Translations under genes and position numbers: made by a program
The notes under the pieces: model-generated
Databases searched by the model: none
What the model was told of the DNA's origin: nothing
The model's input: only the letters and a program-made list of their open reading frames with translations
Source of the DNA: Gp6-AA40 sp035571515
Lineage (GTDB): Bacteria; Acidobacteriota; Vicinamibacteria; Vicinamibacterales; UBA2999
Assembly (NCBI GenBank): GCA_035571515.1
Contig: DATNCQ010000214.1
Coordinates: 199,672 to 263,671 of the forward strand
Reading direction: 5' to 3'
Length of the DNA: 64,000 nt
Shown here: one piece after another, positions 47,901 through 55,611 of the stretch
Layout of the letters: every line of letters starts with the position of its first letter
Position numbering within the stretch: the stretch's first letter is position 1

Positions 47901-49893
47901 CGTCTCGGCAGGGCATCCGGCCACCGGCACGGTGACGCTGACGGGGCCGGCGCCTGCCGGCGGCGTGGTGGTGCCGCTGCTCAGCAGCCATCCGCAATAC
48001 GCGTCGGTCCCCGCGAGCGTGACCGTCGCCGCCGGCGCGACGTCGGCGACGTTTCCGATCGCGACGTCGCCGGTGCCGTTCTCGATCGACGTCATGATCG
48101 AAGCGACCGGCGGCCAGTTCGCGGCGCGGCGCCTTGCGCTGAAGGCGGGCGGCGGCCCGAGGCTGACGTCGTTCACGCTGAGCACGGCGAACGCGAGTGG
48201 CGGCAACACCGTGACCGGGACGGTCACCTTCAGCGGTCCCATCCCGGCGTCACCGTTTCCGGCGACGGGCGATGCGATCGTGACGCTGAAGAGCACGAAC
48301 CCTGCGGTCGGGTTCTCGCCGCTCGTGGCCGTACCGATTGGCAGCAGCAGCGCCACGTTCAACATCCTGGTTCACAACGTGCCTGCGACCACGACGCTCG
48401 ATGTCGTGGCCGCGTACGACGACACGGTGCTGCGTGCACCGTTGACGATCAGCGGCACGTCGGCCGCGCTGGCGTCGATGACGGTGAACGTCAGCACGCT
48501 GACGGGCGGCCAGGGCGGCGTCGGGTTCGTCAACCTGACGGCGCCCGCGCCGGCGGGCCACGTGCTCGTCGACCTGTCCAGCAGCAATCCCGCGATTACG
48601 CTGCCTCCCAACGTCACGATCTCCGCGGGGTCGACCAACGGCCTGTTCGCCTTCAATGCGCAGGCCGTCGATGCGGTCACGCCCGTGACGCTCAGCGCGA
48701 CATACGGCTCGTCGCGCGCCACCGCCGGCGTCACCGTCAATCCCACGGTCAACGTCTGGGTGACGTCGCTCGCGCTCAGTCCGGGCACGGTCGTGGCGGG
48801 CGCCTCGTCGACGGGAACCGTGACATTGAACGCCCCCGCGGCGTCAGGAGGCGCGACGGTGCAGCTCTCGTCGGTGTCTCCCGCAACCGTCCCCGCGACG
48901 GTGACCGTGCCTGCCGGCGCGACGACGGCCACGTTCAACGTCGGCACGACGAGCGTGTCGTCGACGACGCAGGTGAAGATGTGGGCGGTGCTGAACACGT
49001 CGTGGGGCGCGGTGCTGACGGTGACGCCCGGGTCCACGAGCAGTCCGTCGCTGTCCACGCTGTCGCTGTCGCCCACGACCGTGACGGGCGGCAGCTCGTC
49101 CACCGGTACGGTCACCCTGACCGGTGCGGCGCCATCGGGCGGCGCCGTGGTCACGCTGTCCAGCAGCAACACGGCGGTCGCGACGGTGCCGGCGAACGTC
49201 ACCGTTGCCGCGGGAAGCACGAGCCGCACGTTCACGGTCACGACGGCGACGGTCTCGTCCACGGCGTCGGCGACGATTACCGCGACGCTTGGCGTCAGCC
49301 GGCCCGCGACGATCACGGTCAACCCGGCGCCGCCCGGAGGACCGGCGGCCCCGGCGTTGGCGGCCCCTGCAGACGGCGCCACCGTCACGCTGCCGGTGAT
49401 GCTCGACTGGACCGACGTCTCGGGTGCGGTTTCGTATCAGGTCCAGGTAGACGATTCGAGCGCGTTTTCATCACCGCTGCTCATCGACCAGATCGTGACC
49501 GCTTCACAGGTCACGCTGTCGTCGTCGGCCGCCAGCCAGCATTGGTGGCGCGTGCGCGGCCGGAACAGCGCCGGAACGAACGGCGCCTGGTCCTCCGTAC
49601 GGACGTTCGCGCTGAGCGGTGGCGGAAGTCCGCCGCCGGCGAACCCGCGGACACTCACCGTGACTGCCTCGGGCCGCAGCGGCGAGCGCGTGACCTCGTC
49701 ACCCGCCGGCATCAACGTGTCGGTCGGCAGCACCGGCAGCGCCACGTTCGGGTCGGGCACGTCGATCACCTTGAGTGTCAGCAACGGACGCGACGCGGTC
49801 TGGTCCGGGGCATGCTCGAGCGGCGGGAACAAGACGAAGAACTGCACGTTCACGCTCAACGCCGACGGGACGGTCACCGCCAACGTGCAGTAA
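44956..49893 (+). CDS. Large secreted protein: DUF7948-like, SBBP-type repeats, Fn3 and tandem Ig-like repeats
   Basis: A 1645-residue protein; GGAGGA lies 5 bases before the ATG. A signal peptide is followed by a domain with FIENRGQWRGPETFAARRGG and FFSGNDPTAWRTGVPGFGSV (residues ~48-255), typical of the N-terminus of SBBP-repeat proteins. SBBP-type repeats then run to ~755 (VFSTYLGGSGNDGAGDVVID; DFPTTVGAYDRTFN; LLYSSYLGGSYEDCEAVATI). An Fn3-like domain (~765-855) precedes six Ig-like units of about 95-110 residues, each opening with a short L-x-x-x-P-x-x-V-x-GG-x-x-x-TG pattern (~860-1455). A second Fn3-like domain and a short Cys-pair end (CSSGGNKTKNCTF) close it. It is likely an adhesin or matrix protein; no anchor is seen. 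Confidence 0.87.
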   Translation: MHQVLRLAACLFVLGIAGAVLSPSVQSSATQVAGKTDRAAASAAHLPSDFIENRGQWRGPETFAARRGGVAVALEPRAIRLRLGTADPAAITLTFEGASPQASLVGEDRRPTLYNFFSGNDPTAWRTGVPGFGSVLYRQVYDGVNIRLHDRSDTLEYDLLLQPGADLRRVVVRVDGASALEMADDGGLVVRTPAGPLKQTRPATFETRRDGTMRPVTSTFRIIDAQRYGFDVPGHDTSLPLVIDPGLVWSTLTGGTSSEQLAGIEAARDGSGDLFVSGNTNSPDFADAPTSAQTARYKAFVARLDASGGHYDFVTFINGLQNQTYAGGMAADASGGVTFVGTTVDLDFPVTPGAFQPAFASIHTGMSEGDGFVMRLNAAGGIVFSTYLGGSGNDGAGDVVIDSGGQIIVTGTTNSTDFPTTVGAYDRTFNTPPAGDNTAYPLDAFIARLSANGTQLTYGTYYGGQTYETILDSVVDPQGFLTVVGVTTSSASGRDIPLTSDAFDATWNGSEDGYLARFKLDGAGTADLKYATFLGGINQDVIEAVAIDPANPQLVTVAGWAWYDSFTGPFFPTTAGVFKPRLTPQPAPTQLFPHNKTGFVARFRFPATGTASLVWSTFAGGNWEDFLSDVAVDETGAAIVVGGTRSYDLQTTRGAVDRTQGGVGTSAHDCFVWKLSPNADQLLYSSYLGGSYEDCEAVATIGAKAAYLGGNTIAMAGMTGSGDFETTAGAVDRAADEVSDGTNPFVTKLTLAADAGGDITASAPALLSPANGSTTGGSGGVVRLRWSDAPDPSGVESYVYEISSKPDFPPNFTLPKGSTHAPELILESLAINTPWFWRIRTADRAGNLSEWSPASTFTLGVSGAQPVINFVQTYPATVTGGGSAQGVLHLTDPAPPGGLQAVLSTKDPRGFFRTVPPVTVPATVSIPAGAISANFSIASSAVNASTPAAIYATTNAVGAKGSISVGVASGARAASLMLDPFAVSAGHPATGTVTLTGPAPAGGVVVPLLSSHPQYASVPASVTVAAGATSATFPIATSPVPFSIDVMIEATGGQFAARRLALKAGGGPRLTSFTLSTANASGGNTVTGTVTFSGPIPASPFPATGDAIVTLKSTNPAVGFSPLVAVPIGSSSATFNILVHNVPATTTLDVVAAYDDTVLRAPLTISGTSAALASMTVNVSTLTGGQGGVGFVNLTAPAPAGHVLVDLSSSNPAITLPPNVTISAGSTNGLFAFNAQAVDAVTPVTLSATYGSSRATAGVTVNPTVNVWVTSLALSPGTVVAGASSTGTVTLNAPAASGGATVQLSSVSPATVPATVTVPAGATTATFNVGTTSVSSTTQVKMWAVLNTSWGAVLTVTPGSTSSPSLSTLSLSPTTVTGGSSSTGTVTLTGAAPSGGAVVTLSSSNTAVATVPANVTVAAGSTSRTFTVTTATVSSTASATITATLGVSRPATITVNPAPPGGPAAPALAAPADGATVTLPVMLDWTDVSGAVSYQVQVDDSSAFSSPLLIDQIVTASQVTLSSSAASQHWWRVRGRNSAGTNGAWSSVRTFALSGGGSPPPANPRTLTVTASGRSGERVTSSPAGINVSVGSTGSATFGSGTSITLSVSNGRDAVWSGACSSGGNKTKNCTFTLNADGTVTANVQ

Positions 49894-49910
49894 GCGGATC
49901 TCACCGATGG

Positions 49911-49932
49911 GGCGAGCCCTGTCAGGCTCGCC
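49911..49932. terminator. GC-rich hairpin carrying a stop codon between converging genes
   Basis: GGCGAGCC (49911-49918) pairs with GGCTCGCC (49925-49932) around CTGTCA. The stop of the FAD oxidoreductase (49922-49924, minus strand) lies in the loop, the same arrangement as at 10034-10054. It can end both converging transcripts. Confidence 0.65.
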
Positions 49933-51199
49933 TCGCTCGACCGAACGCGAAGAGCTGCAGATCGCGGTTCGGGACGCCCCGGACCGCGTCGAGCAGCAGC
50001 CGCGCGGCCAGGAAGCCGAACGTCATCCCGTTGCCGCCGTAGCCGAGGGCGAACAGGTGGCGCGGATAGCGCCGGTGCGGCCCGATGTATGGCAGGCCGT
50101 CCGGCGTCGTCGCGAACAGGCCTTCCCACGCGAACTCCATGTCGACGTCCTTCAGCGCCGGGAGAAGCTCCTCGAAGTGTTCACGCAGCTCCTCGGTCGC
50201 CGCGGCAAACGCCTGCCTGCGCCTGGCCGGTGGCACGACGGGACGATCGCTTCCGCCCAGCAGCAGGCGCCGGTCCGCCGTCCAGCGCGCGTAGTGGTAC
50301 GGCCGCGCGGTATCCCACAACAAGACATCCCGCACCCCGAGCCTCGCGCGCTGGCGCCGATCGAGCGGCGCCGTCGCCAGCACGTACGTATGCTTCATGC
50401 GGAATCGCCCGGCGAGCGGCTTGAAGGCGGGCGTCGCGAAACCCGTCGCGATGATGACGTGCCGCGCGGCAATCGTGCCCCGCGCGGTGCGGACGGTGAC
50501 GCCCGTGCGCGTGGGATCGATGCGACGGACGCGCGACCGCTCGAAGATGCGGGCGCCCTGCCGCGCCGCCGCGTGCAGCAACCCGATGCACGCTCGATGC
50601 GGATCGAACTGCGCATCGCCCGTCGAGCGAATCGCCCCTGCACCCGCGATGCCGGCCGTGGCCAGCAGCGACGCGGGCGTGAGCCACCTCGCGCTGAAGC
50701 CCGACCGCTTTCGCCGCCGGCACTCGTCGCGCAGGCCGTCAGCCGTCGCGGGGTCTGTCGTGAAGTAGACCGAGTCGCGCTCGGTCAGGCCGCACGGAAT
50801 GTGCAGCCGGCGAATGGTCGCGACGAGATCCCGCGCAGCCGAACGGCTCAACTCCCAGATGCGCGCCGCCCGCCGCGCGCCGTACCGCTTCGCGAGGGCG
50901 CCAAGCTCCTCGTCCGTTTCCTGCATGAGCAGCGCCGTGCTCGCCGCGGTGCTTCCACGTCCGACGAGACCCGCGTCGACCAGCACCACGCGTAACCCGG
51001 CCGCCGCGAACACGTGAGCTATGCCGGCGCCGGTCATGCCGCCACCGACGATGACCACGTCGGCGTCGTGTGTGCCGGTGAGTTTCGGAAATCTGGGCCG
51101 GCTGAAGCCGGCCCCTACGTACGTGGGGGCCGCCTTTAGGCGGCCCACCCGCGCTCGACCACGGACCAGCCAGATGGGAGTGCCGACGCGGAGCCGCAT
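49922..51199 (-). CDS. FAD-dependent oxidoreductase (DAO family)
   Basis: A 425-residue DadA/GlpD-like flavoenzyme of the D-amino-acid-oxidase fold. The FAD site is DADVVIVGGGMTGAGIAHVF with a downstream VVLVDAG acidic end, and the C-terminal part has GLFATTPDGLPYIGPH and LFALGYGGNGMTFG. The first ~42 residues (for example GRLKAAPTYVGAGFSRP) are encoded by a REP-like hairpin pair at 51095-51146 and do not look like family sequence; no later start exists before the FAD motif, except a GTG near 51145 inside the repeat. It is homologous to the Rieske-linked enzyme at 51255, from which it is divergent. The substrate, probably an amine or amino acid, is unknown. Confidence 0.85.
   Translation of the reverse strand: MRLRVGTPIWLVRGRARVGRLKAAPTYVGAGFSRPRFPKLTGTHDADVVIVGGGMTGAGIAHVFAAAGLRVVLVDAGLVGRGSTAASTALLMQETDEELGALAKRYGARRAARIWELSRSAARDLVATIRRLHIPCGLTERDSVYFTTDPATADGLRDECRRRKRSGFSARWLTPASLLATAGIAGAGAIRSTGDAQFDPHRACIGLLHAAARQGARIFERSRVRRIDPTRTGVTVRTARGTIAARHVIIATGFATPAFKPLAGRFRMKHTYVLATAPLDRRQRARLGVRDVLLWDTARPYHYARWTADRRLLLGGSDRPVVPPARRRQAFAAATEELREHFEELLPALKDVDMEFAWEGLFATTPDGLPYIGPHRRYPRHLFALGYGGNGMTFGFLAARLLLDAVRGVPNRDLQLFAFGRARRA
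51095..51146. repeat. Pair of REP-like hairpins inside a gene start
   Basis: Stem 1 is GGGCCGGCT/AGCCGGCCC (51095-51103 with 51106-51114). Stem 2 is GGGCCGCC/GGCGGCCC (51127-51134 with 51139-51146) around TTTA. Between them is the perfect palindrome ACGTACGT. The pair lies within the first codons of the FAD oxidoreductase. It belongs to the family seen at 10034 and 19214-19276. Confidence 0.7.
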
Positions 51200-51254
51200 A
51201 CCGATGACTCATGGTTGGCGGTCGGATTGCTCGCAGTCAAGCCGAGGGATACGC

Positions 51255-52784
51255 ATGCCTGATTCCGCTCTCGACACCGCGTCCTACTGGATCGATTCCA
51301 CCTCGCTTCCGCGATTCGCGAAACTCTCCCGCGACGAGCGCGTCGACGTCGTCATCGTCGGCGGCGGCATCACGGGACTGACGGCCGCCTACCTGCTGAC
51401 AACCGCCGGACGATCGGTGGCGCTGCTCGAGCGTGAACGCTGCGCCACGGTCGATACCGGGCACACGACCGCGCACCTGACCATGGTGACGGATACCAGG
51501 TTGTCGGAGCTGGTGGATTCGTTCGGCCGGGACCATGCGCAGGCCGTCTGGGATGCGGGGCTGGCGGCGATCGCGCAGATCGATGCGAATATCCGCGACG
51601 AGAAGATCGAGTGCGACTACGCCTGGGTACCCGGCTACCTCCACGCGCCGCGCGACCGCTCGACGAAGAGCGACAAGGTGGACTTCGAGAAGGAAGCCGC
51701 GCTCGCCGCGGAGCTCGGATTCGACGCGACGTTCGTCAAGGATGTGCCGTTGATGGGAGGCCCCGGCGTCCGCTACGAGGACCAGGCGAGGTTCCACCCG
51801 CGCAAGTACCTCGCCGGGCTGGCGCGCGCCATCGACGCCGCCGGCGGCCACATCTACGAGCACAGCGAAGGCTGCGAGTTCTGCGCCGAGCCGCTCAGCG
51901 TCAAGGCCAACGGCCACACCATCACGTGCAAGGACATTGTGCTCGCCACGCACAATCCGCTGGTGGGGCTCAGCAACGTGGCAGCCGCCACGCTGTTCCA
52001 GACGAAGCTGGCGCTCTACACCAGTTACGTCGTCGGTGGACGAGTGCCCCGGGGGAGCGTGCCCGACGCGTTGTTCTCGGATACGGGCGATCCGTACTAC
52101 TACCTGCGCCTGGAGCCGCATCGCGACTACGACCTCGTGATCTTCGGCGGCAAGGATCACAAGACCGGCCAGGCCGACGATACGAACGCGTGCTTCGACG
52201 CGCTGCGGCGCCAGCTCGAGTCGCTGTTGCCGGGCATCGACGTCACGCACCGATGGTCGGGCCAGGTCATCGAGACGCCGGACGGGCTTCCGTACCTTGG
52301 ACGCAACACCGACCACCAATATGCGGCGACCGGGTTTGCGGGCAACGGCATGACGTTCGGCACGCTCGGCGCGATGATCGCGGCCGACGGCATCATGGGC
52401 CGCGCCAACCCGTGGGCGGAACTGTTCGACCCGGGCCGCAAGAAGATCCGCCACGCGGCGTGGGACTACGTCACCGAGAACAAGGACTACCCGTACTACC
52501 TGGTGCGCGATCGGTTCGCCGGCGCCGAGGGACGGACGCTGCGCTCCGTGAAGCGCGGCGAGGGAAAGATCCTCGACCTCAAGGGAAGCCGTGTCGCCGC
52601 CTACCGGAAAGAGGACGGGACGCCCGTCGTCCGCTCCGCGGTCTGCACGCATATGGGATGCGAGGTGACGTGGAACACCGCCGAGCGCACGTGGGACTGT
52701 CCGTGCCATGGTTCGCGGTTCAAGCCGACGGGCGAGGTGCTGGCCGGCCCCGCGGAGGCTCCGCTCGAAAAGATCGACCGCTGA
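51255..52784 (+). CDS. FAD-dependent oxidoreductase with C-terminal Rieske [2Fe-2S] domain
   Basis: A 509-residue DAO-type flavoprotein with a Rieske domain. The FAD motif is VDVVIVGGGITGLTAAYLL (residues ~31-49), with GHTTAHLTMVTD nearby and GFAGNGMTFG near residue 360. Residues ~410-509 hold the Rieske ligands in CTHMGC and CPCHGSRF, binding one [2Fe-2S] cluster through two Cys and two His. Proteins of this plan are usually annotated as glycine/D-amino-acid oxidase-Rieske fusions; the cluster would pass electrons from FAD. It is divergent from, and homologous to, the enzyme at 49922. No signal peptide is seen. Confidence 0.92.
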   Translation: MPDSALDTASYWIDSTSLPRFAKLSRDERVDVVIVGGGITGLTAAYLLTTAGRSVALLERERCATVDTGHTTAHLTMVTDTRLSELVDSFGRDHAQAVWDAGLAAIAQIDANIRDEKIECDYAWVPGYLHAPRDRSTKSDKVDFEKEAALAAELGFDATFVKDVPLMGGPGVRYEDQARFHPRKYLAGLARAIDAAGGHIYEHSEGCEFCAEPLSVKANGHTITCKDIVLATHNPLVGLSNVAAATLFQTKLALYTSYVVGGRVPRGSVPDALFSDTGDPYYYLRLEPHRDYDLVIFGGKDHKTGQADDTNACFDALRRQLESLLPGIDVTHRWSGQVIETPDGLPYLGRNTDHQYAATGFAGNGMTFGTLGAMIAADGIMGRANPWAELFDPGRKKIRHAAWDYVTENKDYPYYLVRDRFAGAEGRTLRSVKRGEGKILDLKGSRVAAYRKEDGTPVVRSAVCTHMGCEVTWNTAERTWDCPCHGSRFKPTGEVLAGPAEAPLEKIDR

Positions 52785-52884
52785 CGCGCAACGCGTGCAC
52801 TGATTCCGCCCGCGGCCACGTTGACAAGGGCAGCCGGGGTGTAGACACTACCTTTCGGTTCGGCTTCCGAAAGGGCTGGCAGAG

Positions 52885-53583
52885 ATGCATCACCGCTGGG
52901 TGTACGCGGTCGTCGGAGTCCCTCTCGTTTTCGTGTCCGCCGTGTCCGTCGCGGGACAGGACGCGCAGCCGCCGCAGATCAGGGTGGAGACTCTGTACCC
53001 GCGCCACGCGGCGCCCGGGCGGACCACCGTCATCAACGTCGCGATTCCGAGCCCGGACCCGGCCGAGTCTGCGGAGATCTCGCCGTCGACGGGCGTCACG
53101 ATCGCCGGCCTCAAGGGCATCGGGAGCGGATCGGAGCAGAACATCGGCTGGTGGGAAGTGAGCCTCGACGTGGCGAAGGATGCGGCGCCCGGCGATCGAT
53201 CGCTGGTGATCGTGATGCGGAGAGGCCGCACTGTGCCGATCACGATATCGATTCCAACGCACGGTCCGACCATCTCCGATCTGAGGGTTGCCCCGCCGCA
53301 GGCGAATCAGGCGACGCGGCAACTGCAACTGAACGCCGTCGACACCGCTGGCGATCTTGGTGACGAGCCGTATGTCTGGTTCACGGCCGATTGCGGCAGC
53401 GAACCGATCGTGGGCGCGATCAGGGGGAAGGCAAGCGCCGGAGCGGTGCGCGCCGCGCTTCCCGCCCTGCGCCACGCGGATGGTGCCCCGGTGACCGGCA
53501 GCTGCGACCTTCAGGTCCGGATCACCGATACACCGGGCGTCGACAGCAACACCTTGAAAACGACGATCGAGTTCAGGAACTGA
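52885..53583 (+). CDS. Exported protein of unknown function, pair gene A, copy 2
   Basis: A 232-residue secreted protein, paralogous to the one at 4395: shared blocks are a PGRTTVINVAIPSPDPAES strand region (GQATVLHLALPRINPIQS in the other), WWEVSLDVAKDAAPGDRSL, TVPITISIPTHGPTISDLRV, and CDLQVRITDTPGVDSNT. The signal peptide ends VSVAGQ. It has the same two C-terminal cysteines (ADCGS, GSCDL). It is followed 28 bases later by the copy 2 gene B. Probably all-beta and periplasmic; function unknown. Confidence 0.75.
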   Translation: MHHRWVYAVVGVPLVFVSAVSVAGQDAQPPQIRVETLYPRHAAPGRTTVINVAIPSPDPAESAEISPSTGVTIAGLKGIGSGSEQNIGWWEVSLDVAKDAAPGDRSLVIVMRRGRTVPITISIPTHGPTISDLRVAPPQANQATRQLQLNAVDTAGDLGDEPYVWFTADCGSEPIVGAIRGKASAGAVRAALPALRHADGAPVTGSCDLQVRITDTPGVDSNTLKTTIEFRN

Positions 53584-53611
53584 ATCCGTTCACGACGCAG
53601 GAGAACCGTTC

Positions 53612-54268
53612 ATGCGCCTGTTGCTCATTTCGTCAGCCCTCCTTCTCGCACTGTCGAGCCCGGCGTTTGCCCAGGACTGGACCGAGTTTTCCAGCCCGGA
53701 CGACCGCTTCAGCATCACCTTCCCCGGGCGGCCGACCATCACGGAAACGACGTGGATCTCGCAGTTCAACGCCATCCTGCCGGCGCGGGTCTACAGCGGC
53801 ACGGCCGGTTCCGGCCGCTACTCGGTGACCGTCGTCGATTACAACCCGGACGAACGGCTGCTCACCGAGCGCTCGCGGACGCTGCCGGCCCTCGATCTCG
53901 CGATCCACGACTACGGTATCGGCTACTGGAAGACCGACGTGCGCAGCGCCGTCATGTTCGCCTCGTCGAAGTTCCTGCAGCGGGACGCGAAGATGACCAG
54001 CATCCTTGCGAATTTCTCCGACGGGGTCCCGGGCGTGGTGGCCGAACTCACCAACAACGCCGACCAGTCGCGCACCCTTGCGTCGATCTACATGCACGCG
54101 AACCGCCTCGTGATCACCGAGGCGACCGTGCCACGGGGTTACCCCGCGCCCGTGATCTTCCAGCAGTCGCTTGGATGGCTCGACGAGGAGGGAAAGAGGA
54201 TCCGCTATCAGTCCCCCATGAACTACAACGACCCGGACGCCCCCAGAACGACCGCCCGCCCTCGTTGA
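53612..54268 (+). CDS. Exported protein of unknown function, pair gene B, copy 2
   Basis: A 218-residue secreted protein, paralogue of the one at 5111, with the signal peptide ending PAFAQ. Shared text includes DWTEFSSPDDRFSITFPGRP, ARVYSGTAGSGRYSVTVVDY, TNNADQSRTLASIYMHANRL, and VPRGYPAPVIFQQSLGWLDE. It lacks the Cys-containing insert and the proline-rich tail of copy 1. The gene is in the same order and direction relative to its partner as in copy 1. Confidence 0.75.
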   Translation: MRLLLISSALLLALSSPAFAQDWTEFSSPDDRFSITFPGRPTITETTWISQFNAILPARVYSGTAGSGRYSVTVVDYNPDERLLTERSRTLPALDLAIHDYGIGYWKTDVRSAVMFASSKFLQRDAKMTSILANFSDGVPGVVAELTNNADQSRTLASIYMHANRLVITEATVPRGYPAPVIFQQSLGWLDEEGKRIRYQSPMNYNDPDAPRTTARPR

Positions 54269-54320
54269 GGCCGGCCCGATAGTCATCCGGATTCGCTCGC
54301 GCGTGGCATAGTACGTTCCT

Positions 54321-55592
54321 ATGCCCACCCGTCTCCCCGCGCCGCCGGCCCGCTTTGCGGCGCTCCGTGTTCCTGCCTACCGCCGCTATTTCACCTTCAG
54401 CCTGATGTCGATGATGGCCGACAACATCGAGCACGTCATCAGCTACTGGGTGATGTACCAAGCCTTTCATTCCGCGGCGCTCGGCGGGTTCGCGGTCATC
54501 AGCCACTGGGTCCCGTTCCTGCTGTTCTCGCTCTACACCGGCGCGCTCGCCGACCGCCACGACTGCCGCCGGTTGATTCAGATCTCGCAGGCGCTCTTCA
54601 TGCTGGCGTCGATCTCGTGGGGGCTGCTGTTCCTCGCGGGCCGGCTCCAGATGTGGCATGCGGTCGTCCTGCTGGTGATCCATGGACTGGCCGGCGTGGT
54701 CGGCGCGCCGGCCTCGCAGCTGATCATTCACGACATGGTGCCGCCCGAGGACCTGCCGAGCGCCATTCGCCTGAATGCCAGCAGCCGTTACCTGTCCATC
54801 CTGCTCGGCCCGGCGGTGGGCGGCGGGCTGATGCTCCTGCTCGGCCCGGCGTGGGGACTGCTCACCAACGTCCTCATCTACCTGCCGTTCACGATCCTGC
54901 TGACACGCTTCCCGTACACGGGTCACGCGGCGCGCGGGGCGGGCCGGACGGGGGCCGCGTTCGGACTCGCCGATGCCTGGAGCGTCTTCGCCGCGGTTCG
55001 CAGCGAGTCCGCCATCATGACGATGGTGATGGTCGCGGGCGCGACGTCGTTCCTCGTCGGCAACGCGTTCCAGGCGCAGATGCCGGCCTACGCCAACTTC
55101 CTCGGCGCGGACGAAACCGGCACCAGGTACACGGTGCTGCTCGCGGCGGACGCCGCGGGCGCGGTCCTCGGCGTGCTGGCCCTCGAAAGCGCGAACTTCT
55201 CGCGCCCCAGCGTCCACGCGGCGATCGTCTCGGCGGGTCTCTGGGGCCTGACGATGGGGCTGTTTCCGCTCACGCACAGCTATCTGCTCGCGGTCGGCCT
55301 GCTCGTCCTGGCTGGCGCCTTCAACATCGCGTTTCAGTCGATGTCGCAGACGCTCGTGCAGTTGCTCGCGCCGGCGCCCATCCGCGGCCGGGTGGTGGGG
55401 CTCTTCACGATGGCCATGCTCGGGCTGCGCGCGGGCAGCGGCCTGACCGTCGGCCTCGTCGGAACCCTCGTCGGCGTCCGCCTCTCGCTCGCGGTCTCGA
55501 GCTTCGCGGTCGTTCTCGTCTCGATCGGACTGCTGGTGCGCGAGGGGCGCGCGCGTACGCCCGTCGAGCGCGAGGTCACGTATTCGCCCTGA
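54321..55592 (+). CDS. MFS transporter (EntS/MFS_3-like)
   Basis: A 423-residue inner-membrane protein with about 12 hydrophobic segments. It begins FAALRVPAYRRYFTFSLMS, as is usual in the MFS_3 group, and carries LYTGALADRHDCRRLIQISQ between helices 2 and 3, the MFS loop signature, and a helix 5 region with IIHDMVPPEDLPSAIRLNAS. Members of this group export small molecules such as siderophores or drugs. Nothing nearby suggests the substrate. Confidence 0.87.
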   Translation: MPTRLPAPPARFAALRVPAYRRYFTFSLMSMMADNIEHVISYWVMYQAFHSAALGGFAVISHWVPFLLFSLYTGALADRHDCRRLIQISQALFMLASISWGLLFLAGRLQMWHAVVLLVIHGLAGVVGAPASQLIIHDMVPPEDLPSAIRLNASSRYLSILLGPAVGGGLMLLLGPAWGLLTNVLIYLPFTILLTRFPYTGHAARGAGRTGAAFGLADAWSVFAAVRSESAIMTMVMVAGATSFLVGNAFQAQMPAYANFLGADETGTRYTVLLAADAAGAVLGVLALESANFSRPSVHAAIVSAGLWGLTMGLFPLTHSYLLAVGLLVLAGAFNIAFQSMSQTLVQLLAPAPIRGRVVGLFTMAMLGLRAGSGLTVGLVGTLVGVRLSLAVSSFAVVLVSIGLLVREGRARTPVEREVTYSP

Positions 55593-55611
55593 TTCGGCAG
55601 ACCCTCCCCAA

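Noticed and set aside
46632..50042. 1136-codon open frame inside the large repeat protein gene
   Set aside because: Out of frame with a gene showing SBBP and Ig-like repeats; its Arg/Gly/Asp-rich text reflects the valine/threonine repeats read in another phase.
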